From Paraburkholderia hiiakae (GTDB lineage Bacteria > Pseudomonadota > Gammaproteobacteria > Burkholderiales > Burkholderiaceae): DNA of 64,000 bases. The notes beneath the pieces are model-generated. The model saw only the letters and a list, made by a program, of their open reading frames with translations, was not told where the DNA came from and did not search any database. The stretch covers positions 236,441 through 300,440 of the forward strand of contig NZ_CAJHCQ010000009.1 in NCBI RefSeq assembly GCF_904848665.1, in the 5' to 3' direction. Positions 50,841 to 58,481 of the stretch are shown piece by piece. Made by a program: the position numbers and the translations under genes. Within the stretch, counting starts at the first letter, position 1. Every line of letters starts with the position of its first letter.

Positions 50841-51437
50841 ATGAACGCAGAAATGGCAGCAATACGCCGCATCGCGCGCCGCATGGCAGAAGGCATTGTT
50901 TGTCGCACTGGTGCGCCGCAGTGGCGCGCGGGAGTACTGCGCATTTCGCTGCTGGCGCTTGCAACGGGCAGCGCGGCGCAGGCTGCATTCGCGCAAGATC
51001 CACGGCTTCTCGACACGCGTGTCACGCAAGAGTCGTTGACTGACACGATCTGCCGTCCGGGCTATGCCGACACCGTGGCGCCGCCGTTCGACCAGACCAT
51101 GGCGCTGAAGGACCGCATGCTCGCGGCACGCGGCATCGACGCCGACGAAGGCGTGGGCTACGCGCTCGATCGGCATGTGCCGATCGTGCTTGGCGGGTCG
51201 CCGGACGCCACGGCCAACTTCGACCTGATTCCGTGGGGCGGCCACGCGGGCGAGCGCCGCAAGTCGCTGCTCACCGTGCGCCTGAAGCGTTGCGTGTGCG
51301 CGGGGCGCATGACGCTAGCCGAGGCGCAGGCTACGATCACCGGCAACTGGGTGCACCAGTACGACCGCCTCACCCGCATGGACTGCGGCGGATCTGCTGA
51401 CGAGACGACCTCGGCGAGCCGCGACGACGGATCCTGA
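50841..51437 (+). CDS. Exported protein resembling an HNH-like endonuclease domain
   Basis: 198 residues. A basic N-terminus and hydrophobic segment (GVLRISLLALATGSAAQAAF, cleavage near AFAQ) form a signal peptide. The mature part has two Cys-containing segments (ESLTDTICRPGYADTV and RCVCAGRMTLAEAQATI) and the core YALDRHVPIVLGGSPDATANFDLIPW. This follows the pattern of exported proteins with an H-x-x-P-x-x-x-G-G-x-P-x-x-x-x-N core, related to HNH nucleases, where D-H is usual; here it is D-R-H. The family assignment is tentative. Start uncertain: ATGs at 50841 and 50883 both lack a clear ribosome site. Confidence 0.6.
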   Translation: MNAEMAAIRRIARRMAEGIVCRTGAPQWRAGVLRISLLALATGSAAQAAFAQDPRLLDTRVTQESLTDTICRPGYADTVAPPFDQTMALKDRMLAARGIDADEGVGYALDRHVPIVLGGSPDATANFDLIPWGGHAGERRKSLLTVRLKRCVCAGRMTLAEAQATITGNWVHQYDRLTRMDCGGSADETTSASRDDGS

Positions 51438-51606
51438 AGCGCCGCTTCACATCCACCTTTCCCTCTTCGGGCACGCTGATTGCGGACCGGATCGGGCATG
51501 CGCAGTGGGCAATCCGTTGGTCATCCGCCACCAGGCAATATGCCGCAGCGCACCGCTCAGCAAATGCGACTATGCTGACATTCATCAACAAAAGGGAGTC
51601 ACAACA

Positions 51607-51738
51607 ATGCTTACGTCCAGCCTTTTGCTGCTTGGCGTCGCGGCCGTACTCGGCCAGGTGGCGTGGACACGTACTCGCGCTCGCGCGAGCCTGCAGCCCG
51701 TACGCGCACGCGCGACGCAACCCCGCCGGTTCCGCTGA
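51607..51738 (+). CDS. Small membrane-associated basic protein (43 aa)
   Basis: 43 residues. A hydrophobic N-terminal helix (MLTSSLLLLGVAAVLGQVAW) is followed by an Arg-rich tail (TRTRARASLQPVRARATQPR). AAAGGGAG eight bases before the ATG is an excellent ribosome site and the chief support. It lies 37 bases before the RRM gene, which may be cotranscribed. Function unknown. Confidence 0.6.
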   Translation: MLTSSLLLLGVAAVLGQVAWTRTRARASLQPVRARATQPRRFR

Positions 51739-51775
51739 GCGCTGCACGTCCGAATTTCTCGCGAGGTAGGCCGTC

Positions 51776-52051
51776 ATGCACCTGACTGTCTGGAATGTTC
51801 CTGAATCCTGCAGCGAGCAGGACGTGCGCAGCTTTTTCGAGCGCGAGCTCGGCAAGTACGCCAAGGGCATCACCGTTTATGACGCGGGCACGCCCAACGC
51901 GCACGCGGACCTCGAACTCGACTCCGACGTGCCCTACGTGGCTGACGCCGTGGCGCGCGAACTTCAGTCCCGCCGCCTCGCCGGCGTGGCGCTAAAGGTG
52001 AGCGCGCCGCCGTTCGAAGACGAGGAGCCGCCGCAACGTCCACGCAACTGA
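51776..52051 (+). CDS. Small RRM-like RNA-binding protein
   Basis: 91 residues with a beta-alpha-beta-beta-alpha-beta order. MHLTVWNVPESCSEQDVRSF matches an RNP2-type strand and helix, and HADLELDSDVPYVADAVARE and RRLAGVALKVSAP match the later strands. The aromatic RNP1 residues are poorly conserved, so RNA binding is likely but not certain. Burkholderiaceae have several such short proteins. Acidic C-terminus. Confidence 0.7.
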   Translation: MHLTVWNVPESCSEQDVRSFFERELGKYAKGITVYDAGTPNAHADLELDSDVPYVADAVARELQSRRLAGVALKVSAPPFEDEEPPQRPRN

Positions 52052-52068
52052 GCCGTTCGCGCCGCGCT

Positions 52069-52941
52069 TCAGCGCGTGTCGTCCGCGGCGTCGTACGGCG
52101 TGTAGGGCAGCGAGCGCTTGTGGTGCGTCGCCTCGTAGAAGCGAAAGATCGTCTCATACGCGCGTTCGCTCACCGGCTTGCCTTCCAGAAAGTCATCGAT
52201 CTCGTCATAGCCGATCCCGTAGGCGTCTTCGTCAGGATGCAGCGGGCGCAACGTTTCCAGATCCGCAGTGGGCGTTTTCTCTACCAGCGTGGCCGGTGCG
52301 CCGAGCGAGCGCGCGAGTGCGCGCACGCGCCGCTTGTTCAGGCCCGCGAGCGGCAGCACGTCGGCGCCGCCGTCGCCGAACTTGGTGAAAAAGCCCATCA
52401 GCGATTCCGCCGCGTGATCCGTGCCGATCACGAGTCCCGCGCGCGCGCCGGCCACTGCGTACTGCGCGATCATCCGCTCGCGCGCCTTGATGTTGCCGTG
52501 AACCTTGTCCTGCGCGCTCTCGTCGGCAAACGCGAGACCGGCCGCCGTGAGCGAGGCGAGCATCGCGTCGGCGGCGGGGCGCATATCTACGGTCAGGGTT
52601 TCGTCCGCGGCGATGAAGGCGAGCGCGGCGGCGGCGTCCGCTTCGTCGCGCTGGGTGCCGTAGGGCAGACGCATCGCGATGAAGCGTGCCGCCGTCTGGC
52701 CTTGCGCACGCAGGCTTTCCGCGCTCAGTTGCGCAAGGCGTCCGGCCGTCGCGGAGTCGATGCCGCCGCTGATGCCCAGCACGAGTGTCTGCAGCCCGCT
52801 CGCCTGGAGGCGCTGCGCGAGAAAGCGCACGCGACGACCGATTTCGGCTTGCGCGTCGAAGCGCGCGTCGACGTTCAGTTCGGCGATGATGCGTCGCTGG
52901 CGGGCGAGGCGGTCGGCGTTGGCGTTCGACTTGGCGGGCAT
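52069..52941 (-). CDS. nadE: NH3-dependent NAD+ synthetase
   Basis: Amidates nicotinate adenine dinucleotide with ammonia and ATP, the last step of NAD synthesis. 290 residues, i.e. the ammonia-dependent form without a nitrilase domain. The PP-loop LGISGGIDSATAG near 48-60 is complete. GNIKARERMIAQYAVAG, GTDHAAESLMGFFTKFGDGG and PTADLETLRPLHPDEDAYGI are family motifs. GAGGAA lies before the ATG at 52941; the one at 52974 is less likely. The glutamine-dependent form may exist elsewhere. Confidence 0.95.
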   Translation of the reverse strand: MPAKSNANADRLARQRRIIAELNVDARFDAQAEIGRRVRFLAQRLQASGLQTLVLGISGGIDSATAGRLAQLSAESLRAQGQTAARFIAMRLPYGTQRDEADAAAALAFIAADETLTVDMRPAADAMLASLTAAGLAFADESAQDKVHGNIKARERMIAQYAVAGARAGLVIGTDHAAESLMGFFTKFGDGGADVLPLAGLNKRRVRALARSLGAPATLVEKTPTADLETLRPLHPDEDAYGIGYDEIDDFLEGKPVSERAYETIFRFYEATHHKRSLPYTPYDAADDTR

Positions 52942-53096
52942 GGGCAGTTCCTCAATTGGCTGCGCGCGCGGCATGGGCGCGCAGTTTGCGTTGTCTGGTC
53001 TAATGTCGGGTGGTCGTGGCGCTGTCAGCGACGCCGCACGGCACGGCGCACGACGTATCCGACTTCAGACAAGACGCACAATCGGCCGGACTCACA

Positions 53097-54350
53097 ATGA
53101 ACGACAATTTTTCGCGGCGCATGGTCGCTCGCGTGCGGGGTGGCGTCCGGGGCGACGCCCCAAACCTTCCCCATCATAGAACGCGGTGGTTTGGCGCGCC
53201 GGCGCGCCGCGCAATGGTGGCCGCGCTCTGCGCCTCGTTTTGCGCTTCGTGGGCGGCAAGCACGGTTTACGCCGCCGACGGTCTGACGGCCTCCAGCGTG
53301 CATGTTGCCTCCGGCGCCATGCGTAGCGCGCCGGCGCATGCAGCGTCGAAGCCTGTTGCTTCGGGCGCATCTGCTGCGTCGGGCGCGTCTGCGGCTCGGC
53401 CTGTTGCCAATGCAGCTTCCGCCGCTTCGGGGCCAGCGCCTGCGTCGGGCGCTTCGGCCGCTTCGTCGGCGTCGTCAGCTGCTTCCGCTTCTTCGGCCTC
53501 GGCCGCGTTGGCGGCTTCCGCGCCTCCCGCGCTCGTGCTACCCGTTCACCGGATGCTCACGCCAGAGGAGGCCGCCGAAGAAACCCGCGGTGCGCTCGAT
53601 ATGCGCAAGCGCTTCGCGCGTGACGTCAACCGGCGTCTACATGTGCCGCTCACGGACCAGCGAGCCTACGGCCAGCGCCTGCAGGCGGCGCTCGACGAGA
53701 AAGACCTCGGCGCGCTGGCGGGCGAGTTCGTCATCCTTGTCGATCGCAGCGCGAATGTGCAGGCGCTCTTCATCTACTTCCGGGCCATGCCTGACGAGCC
53801 GTGGCTCATGATCGGCGCGTCGCCGGTCGCGACGGGACGTCCCGGCGAGTTCGACCACTTCCTCACGCCGCTCGGCGTGTTCGAGCACACCCCGCTGAAC
53901 ATGGACTTCCGCGCGGAAGGCACCATGAACCAGAACAACATACGCGGCTACGGCCGGCGCGACATGCGCATCTATGACCTCGGCTGGGTGGACGGCGAAC
54001 GCGGTTGGGGCAAGGGCGGTTATTCGCAGATGCGTTTCCAGATGCACGCCACCGACCCCGACCGCCTCGAGCCGCTGCTCGGCATCCGCCACTCGAAGGG
54101 CTGCGTGCGGATTCCGGCGACGCTCAATGCGTTCATCGACCACAACGGCATCATCGACGCCGAATACCAGGCGCTCGTCGACTCGGGCAAGTCGCTGTGG
54201 GTGCTCCACTCGGACCGCGAGATCACGCCGTGGGCGGGACGTTTTATCGTCGTGGTCGATTCGGAGCGCAAGACGCGCCCGGCGTGGTCGCCCGCGCCAG
54301 GCGGCAAGGCGCGCGCGAAGGTGCCAGCCGGCGCCGACACCGCCGATTGA
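53097..54350 (+). CDS. L,D-transpeptidase (YkuD domain) with Ala/Ser/Gly-rich linker
   Basis: 417 residues. N-terminal signal/anchor at about 38-60 (VAALCASFCASWAASTVYAA). An 80-residue low-complexity segment built from ASG/SA repeats (about 85-150) is probably a flexible wall-spanning linker. A catalytic domain of the YkuD/ErfK type follows at about 195-400. The active-site motif MHATDPDR...HSKGCVRIP has its catalytic Cys near 336. YGRRDMRIYDLGWVDGERGW precedes it. Forms 3-3 peptidoglycan cross-links or attaches proteins to the wall. Start at 53097 lacks a strong ribosome site. Confidence 0.88.
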   Translation: MNDNFSRRMVARVRGGVRGDAPNLPHHRTRWFGAPARRAMVAALCASFCASWAASTVYAADGLTASSVHVASGAMRSAPAHAASKPVASGASAASGASAARPVANAASAASGPAPASGASAASSASSAASASSASAALAASAPPALVLPVHRMLTPEEAAEETRGALDMRKRFARDVNRRLHVPLTDQRAYGQRLQAALDEKDLGALAGEFVILVDRSANVQALFIYFRAMPDEPWLMIGASPVATGRPGEFDHFLTPLGVFEHTPLNMDFRAEGTMNQNNIRGYGRRDMRIYDLGWVDGERGWGKGGYSQMRFQMHATDPDRLEPLLGIRHSKGCVRIPATLNAFIDHNGIIDAEYQALVDSGKSLWVLHSDREITPWAGRFIVVVDSERKTRPAWSPAPGGKARAKVPAGADTAD

Positions 54351-54406
54351 GCGCGCGATCCGGCGAGGGCGGCCGCCAGTCGCTGCGCGCGATCGAAGCG
54401 CAGGTG

Positions 54407-55321
54407 CTACGCGCGTCGCGCAATCAGCACGCCCGCGAGCGCGACGCCGAAACCCGCCATCTGCACGGGCGTGAGCGTTTCGCCGAAGAGCAGCCAACTT
54501 TCGAGCGCCGCGAGCGGCGGCGCGAGAAAGAGCAGCGCCGTGGCGCGGGCGGCGTCGCCGTGGCGCACCATCCACACGAGCAACGTCACGCCCGCGCCCG
54601 AAAGCATCGCAATGCCCCACGCCAGCGAGAACCACAGGGTCGGCGTTGCGATCCAGCGCGTCTCGCCGAGCACGAGCGCGAGCACCGCGGCCACGATGGC
54701 CGCGCCCAGGTTCTGCACGGCGCTTGCGCTGCGAATGTCGGCTTGCGCGAGCGAAGTCTTCTGGTAGAGCGTGCCCGCCGTGATCGATCCGACCGACACC
54801 ACCGCGACTACCACGACGAGCAGCGGATTCGCGTGAGCGTGCATGAGCGTGGTAGCGGCAGCGGCGTCGGCGATCGCGCCGCCGGCAGCGTGCATGGCGG
54901 CGTACAACTTCGGGCTCAGCACGAGCACGACGCCTGCGAGGCCGAGCGACATGCCCGACCAGCGCCGCGGCGGCAGGCGCTCGCCGAACACGCGCGCCGC
55001 GATGGCGGCCGTCAAGAGCGGCTGGAGCGCGCCGAGGAGCGCCATCACGCCCACGCTCAGGCCCTGCGCGACCGCCCAGTAGCCCGCGCCCAGATACACG
55101 CCTTGCAGGAGCGAGCCCGCGAAGAGATGCTTGCCGATTTCGCGTCCACGCGGCCAGGGCGCGCGCATCACCAGCGCGACGATCGTGAACAGCGCTGCCG
55201 TGCCCGTGAAGCGCGCCAGCAGGAAGAGGTTGGGATCGGCGTAGGGCGCAATGGCGCGCGCGACGACGAAACCCGTCGACCACAGGACGACGAAAAGGGT
55301 GGGGGCGAAAGTGGCGAGCAT
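54407..55321 (-). CDS. DMT-superfamily (EamA) membrane transporter
   Basis: 304 residues with about ten membrane helices in two EamA repeats (about 5-140 and 150-290). FVVLWSTGFVVARAIAPYAD at the start, LLGALQPLLTAAIAARVFGE and LLFLAPPLAALESWLLFGET in the second repeat are typical. Exports amino acids or metabolites in this family; substrate unknown. Single gene convergent with the L,D-transpeptidase. Confidence 0.9.
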   Translation of the reverse strand: MLATFAPTLFVVLWSTGFVVARAIAPYADPNLFLLARFTGTAALFTIVALVMRAPWPRGREIGKHLFAGSLLQGVYLGAGYWAVAQGLSVGVMALLGALQPLLTAAIAARVFGERLPPRRWSGMSLGLAGVVLVLSPKLYAAMHAAGGAIADAAAATTLMHAHANPLLVVVVAVVSVGSITAGTLYQKTSLAQADIRSASAVQNLGAAIVAAVLALVLGETRWIATPTLWFSLAWGIAMLSGAGVTLLVWMVRHGDAARATALLFLAPPLAALESWLLFGETLTPVQMAGFGVALAGVLIARRA

Positions 55322-55525
55322 CGGTGTCGAGAAGGGCGCGCGCTGACGCTACGCGCGGAGAAACACGAAAGGCTCGGAGTATCGCGCGGCGCGCAGGTTG
55401 CAGTCTTGTTCAGGACTGCACTGGCTTAGGAGTATGCCCCTCGACGAATCGATTGCAACTAACCGCCTAGCTCATGCCACTTCCGCCCATGCAGACATCG
55501 CGAAGCCCAACACGCGAGTCGCGGC

Positions 55526-57100
55526 TTAGCTTCCAAACAACACCGCCGTCACGCCAATCAAGCCGCCGCAGACCGCGCAGGCGAGCAGCAGCGCGCGCGT
55601 GCGCCGATGCTCGCGGCGCCAGGCATCGAGCAACGCGGCCTGCTGCGCGGCCTGTCCCGCAGCGGGTCCGTGCCCCGTCTTCGCGTGGTGCTCGAGGAAG
55701 CGGAACACCATCTGCGGTACGCGCGGTGCAATTTGCGCGAGGTGTGGCAACTCCTGCGAGAGTCGCCGGATCCAGCCGTGGTGACCGAGATCCTGGCGCG
55801 CGATGTCGGTGAGCGTGTGCCGTGCAATGCCCCACGCGTCCACGCCCGGATGAATAGAGCGCGCCAGTTTCTCGGCCTGGCCGAACGCGCGCTGTGCCGC
55901 CACGAGGCGCGGTGAGACTTCGCCTCCAAACGGCTGCACCGAATGCAGCAGATGATGGAACAGCGCCCCCGCGCTGCGCTCGTCGGTGTCGCTCGCGAAA
56001 TGCGCTTCGCTGCGCGTGCGCAATTCCGCCTCGATCTGCTCGGTGCGCGCGTGCGCAGGCACGTGGCCCGCCACGTGATGGAGCGTCGCGAGCCGGGCGT
56101 AGTCCTGTTCGAACAACGCCGTTGCGCCGTGCACGAAGAATTCGCGTTCAGGCGAGGAAAGGCTCGTCATCAGCGCCGCGCCCGCGAGCACGAGGCGGCC
56201 GCGCGTCTCGGGCTCGACGCTCACCGCGACCCGGCAGGCGTCGAGGGCTGCATGAAAGAAACCGTGTTCGAACGCCTGGCGCGTCACCACTTCGATCAGA
56301 TGCGCCGCCACCTGCGTGACGTTGATATGGTGCTCGGCAAGCCCGGCGATATCGGTCGCGCGCACGGTGTCGATGTGCTGCACCGCGATTGTCTGCGGGG
56401 TGCAGAGGTCCCAGATCACGTCGGGCACGACAACACGCGGGTCGTCGCCGAGCTGATGGCCGCTTTGGCTCAGGTTCGCGGCCTGGGCGCGCAGGTCGAA
56501 GCGCCGCTGCAGATCCTCGCGCAGCGCCTGCGCGAGTGCGTGCAGCTGCAGCTTGCGAGCGGCGCGCGAAAAGCGCTCGATCCAGCGGGCCACGGCGCAC
56601 AGGAGCGCGGCGTCATCGTCGACTTCCTGGACCTGCTTCGCACGCAGCACGCGCAGCGTGATCGTCTGGTGAGCGTTCACCGGCAGCGCGAGCCGCGCGA
56701 GGTGCGTCTGTTCGCACCAGCCGTTGTGGGTCGGCATCGGATCGATCCACGTGAACACCGTCTCGGGCGGCTTGCCTAGCGCGGCGCGCAGCGTGGTGTT
56801 GAGTGCCTCGCCTGCAAGGGGTTCTTCGAAATGCTCGATCGCGTCGATCGCGTCATGCAAGGTCGCGCCCGCGAGTTCGGGGCGTGTGGCGAGCGTTTGC
56901 GCGAAAGCCGTGGCGAGCGGGGCGAGACGCGGCAGCGAACCATGAAGGCGCGAGGCGAGACGCGGGTCGCCGTGCAGGCTCGAAGCGAGCGTGAGGAACC
57001 AGTGCAGCTTGTGATGCTCGGGGGCTGCGAGCCAGATCAGCCTGAAGCCATAACGCAGTGCACAAAACAGCAGACGCAATTGACGAAGTCGTGAACGCAT
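55526..57100 (-). CDS. UbiB/ABC1-family pseudokinase
   Basis: 524 residues that align along their whole length with UbiB, the atypical kinase-like protein of ubiquinone synthesis. Retained scaffold: LATRPELAG near 70-78 (UbiB LSTRRDLFP), TLRVLRAKQVQEVDDDAALL near 148-167, VVPDVIWDLCTPQTIAVQ near 224-241, the FEHGFFHAALD segment, EQDYARLATLHHVAGHVP near 331-348 and the C-terminal HAKTGHG, ending in a membrane helix at about 500-520. Lost motifs: KxGQ reads AFAQ (65-68), the Ala-rich loop is absent (near 122-137), the catalytic HADMHPGN reads HAALDACR (283-290) and the DFG-like Asp is gone. ATP binding and catalysis should be impossible or radically changed. A genuine UbiB is presumably encoded elsewhere. 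Function unknown, perhaps structural. Confidence 0.8.
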   Translation of the reverse strand: MRSRLRQLRLLFCALRYGFRLIWLAAPEHHKLHWFLTLASSLHGDPRLASRLHGSLPRLAPLATAFAQTLATRPELAGATLHDAIDAIEHFEEPLAGEALNTTLRAALGKPPETVFTWIDPMPTHNGWCEQTHLARLALPVNAHQTITLRVLRAKQVQEVDDDAALLCAVARWIERFSRAARKLQLHALAQALREDLQRRFDLRAQAANLSQSGHQLGDDPRVVVPDVIWDLCTPQTIAVQHIDTVRATDIAGLAEHHINVTQVAAHLIEVVTRQAFEHGFFHAALDACRVAVSVEPETRGRLVLAGAALMTSLSSPEREFFVHGATALFEQDYARLATLHHVAGHVPAHARTEQIEAELRTRSEAHFASDTDERSAGALFHHLLHSVQPFGGEVSPRLVAAQRAFGQAEKLARSIHPGVDAWGIARHTLTDIARQDLGHHGWIRRLSQELPHLAQIAPRVPQMVFRFLEHHAKTGHGPAAGQAAQQAALLDAWRREHRRTRALLLACAVCGGLIGVTAVLFGS

Positions 57101-57290
57101 GAATTCCAGTGGTCGGCAAAGCGAGCGTCGCGTGAGCGCGCGGGCTCCACGAGATTAGCAGGGATGCGCGCGCGATGGCAGCGCAGGCTCGTTGCGCGCG
57201 TGCGTAATACAATACGGCGGCTTTCCGGATTCACGCCGAACTCACTTCATTACCCGCGTCTTTATCCACGCACGACCCGCGCCTACCGAG

Positions 57291-58046
57291 ATGCTCGCAG
57301 AACAACGTCACCAATACATCCTCTCGCAAGTGAACCGGACGGGCGCGCTTTCCGTGGCGGATCTCGTGCGCGAACTGCGCGTTTCCCGCGAGACGATCCG
57401 GCGCGACCTCAACACGCTCGCGGAGCGCGGGCTACTCGTCACGACCCACGGCGGCGCGCTCTCCAGCGACCGCCGCGAGCCCGATCTCGACGTGCGCGAA
57501 GCCGCCAACGCGAGCGCCAAGCGCGCGATCGGCGAACGCGCGGCGGAATTCGTGCCCGACGGCGCCTCGGTCATCATCGATTCGGGCAGTACCACACATG
57601 CGCTCGCGCGTGCGCTCACCGACCGTCATCGGCTCACGGTCTATACCAACGACTGGCGTATTGCGCTCCTGCTCGGCCGCCGCAACGAGAACCGCGTCAC
57701 GCTGCTGGGTGGCGAGCTGTCCGACCATGAGGAAGCGACCTTCGGCCTCGACACCGTGCAGCAACTCGCCCAGTACCACGCTGACTTCGCGTTCGTCGGC
57801 GCGGGCGGCATCACCGCCGACGGCTGGCTCACCGACTACTCGCGCATGGTCGCCGAGGTGCGCAGCCGCATGCTCGCGGCCACGGCCTGCGCGATCGTCG
57901 TCGCCGATCATTCGAAGTTCGGGCGGGTGACGCCCGTGCGCATCAACGGCTTCGAGCAGGCACGCTACGTCATCACCGAGCTGGCGCCCGAAAAGAGCGT
58001 CGCGCGCGCCATCACGGCGCGCGGGCCTGAGCTCGTCATCGCCTGA
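57291..58046 (+). CDS. DeoR/GlpR-family transcriptional regulator
   Basis: 251 residues. HTH at about 5-55 (QRHQYILSQVNRTGALSVAD, then LVRELRVSRETIRRDLNTLA), then a DeoR sensor domain at about 75-230 with the phosphosugar-binding motifs DSGSTTHALARAL and GAGGITADGWLTDYS. The start at 57291 begins the conserved HTH; earlier codons are non-homologous. It sits 435 bases upstream of phnS in the same orientation and could control the AEP transporter, though a GntR regulator is the more likely partner. Confidence 0.9.
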   Translation: MLAEQRHQYILSQVNRTGALSVADLVRELRVSRETIRRDLNTLAERGLLVTTHGGALSSDRREPDLDVREAANASAKRAIGERAAEFVPDGASVIIDSGSTTHALARALTDRHRLTVYTNDWRIALLLGRRNENRVTLLGGELSDHEEATFGLDTVQQLAQYHADFAFVGAGGITADGWLTDYSRMVAEVRSRMLAATACAIVVADHSKFGRVTPVRINGFEQARYVITELAPEKSVARAITARGPELVIA

Positions 58047-58172
58047 GTCTTCTTGCGGCGCCGCGCAGCACGCGCCGCGTTTGCTTTTCCACGTGTAGAC
58101 AAGCACATGACTGCCGCCGATACGTGAGCGGCGGGAATCGGTACGGCTATGTGGCTTGTCGAATATTGGCGA

Positions 58173-58202
58173 ATTGTGGAATTTTTTGACAAACGCCACA
58201 AT
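58173..58202. promoter_or_regulatory. Inverted repeat flanking a TTGACA element
   Basis: ATTGTGG (58173-58179), 16 bases, CCACAAT (58196-58202), with TTGACA at 58186 inside. A plausible operator over a -35 element, although no good -10 follows at 16-18 bases. Confidence 0.4.
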
Positions 58203-58219
58203 CGTCATGCGCGTGTCAT
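58202..58219 (+). promoter_or_regulatory. Candidate Pho box upstream of phnS
   Basis: TCGTCAT-GCGC-GTGTCAT: two GTCAT repeats exactly 11 bases apart, matching the CTGTCAT-N4-CTGTCAC PhoB layout at 10 of 14 half-site positions. The linker is GC-rich, which weakens the case. Confidence 0.4.
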
Positions 58220-58321
58220 CAAAACCTGTGATTCTTGCGGGGCCCTTCCAGATGGGCCGGTAAGCGAGGCGAGCGGCAACGCCGCGCCTTCACCGGGCCG
58301 ACTGGTTCAGGTGGACAACGC

Positions 58322-58346
58322 CGGATTGCAGACAATCTGCAATCCG
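58322..58346. promoter_or_regulatory. 25-bp perfect hyphenated dyad, candidate PhnR operator
   Basis: CGGATTGCAGA - CAA - TCTGCAATCCG, 11-bp arms that are exact inverted copies. It has no T-run, so is not a terminator. It lies about 135 bases before phnS. Its size suits a dimeric GntR or DeoR regulator; both are encoded in this locus. It could also fold as a leader hairpin. Confidence 0.55.
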
Positions 58347-58481
58347 CGATGCAAGACCACCAGACGGGCAATGACAGGCGGCGCAGTCCGCCGAAGTTCG
58401 GATTGTTCGACTCAGTTCGATCCATTCAATCACAAACGCATCGGGTATCCCGAGCATCTGGTTTTGCCTTCGGAGAGTGAC

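Larger units (their letters stand above)
58047..58481. other. 435-base control region upstream of phnS
   Basis: No credible gene. It holds an inverted repeat ATTGTGG/CCACAAT (58173-58202) around a TTGACA, a Pho-box-like pair of GTCAT repeats (58202-58219) and a 25-bp dyad (58322-58346). The density of dyads marks this as the main regulatory region of the AEP transport operon. Confidence 0.6.

Noticed and set aside
58213..58232. Second Pho-box half at 58226
   Set aside because: CTGTGAT follows GTGTCAT at 13-bp rather than 11-bp spacing, so it does not extend the candidate Pho box.
58322..58346. Terminator before phnS
   Set aside because: The dyad has no T-run on either side and lies in a promoter region; operator is more likely.
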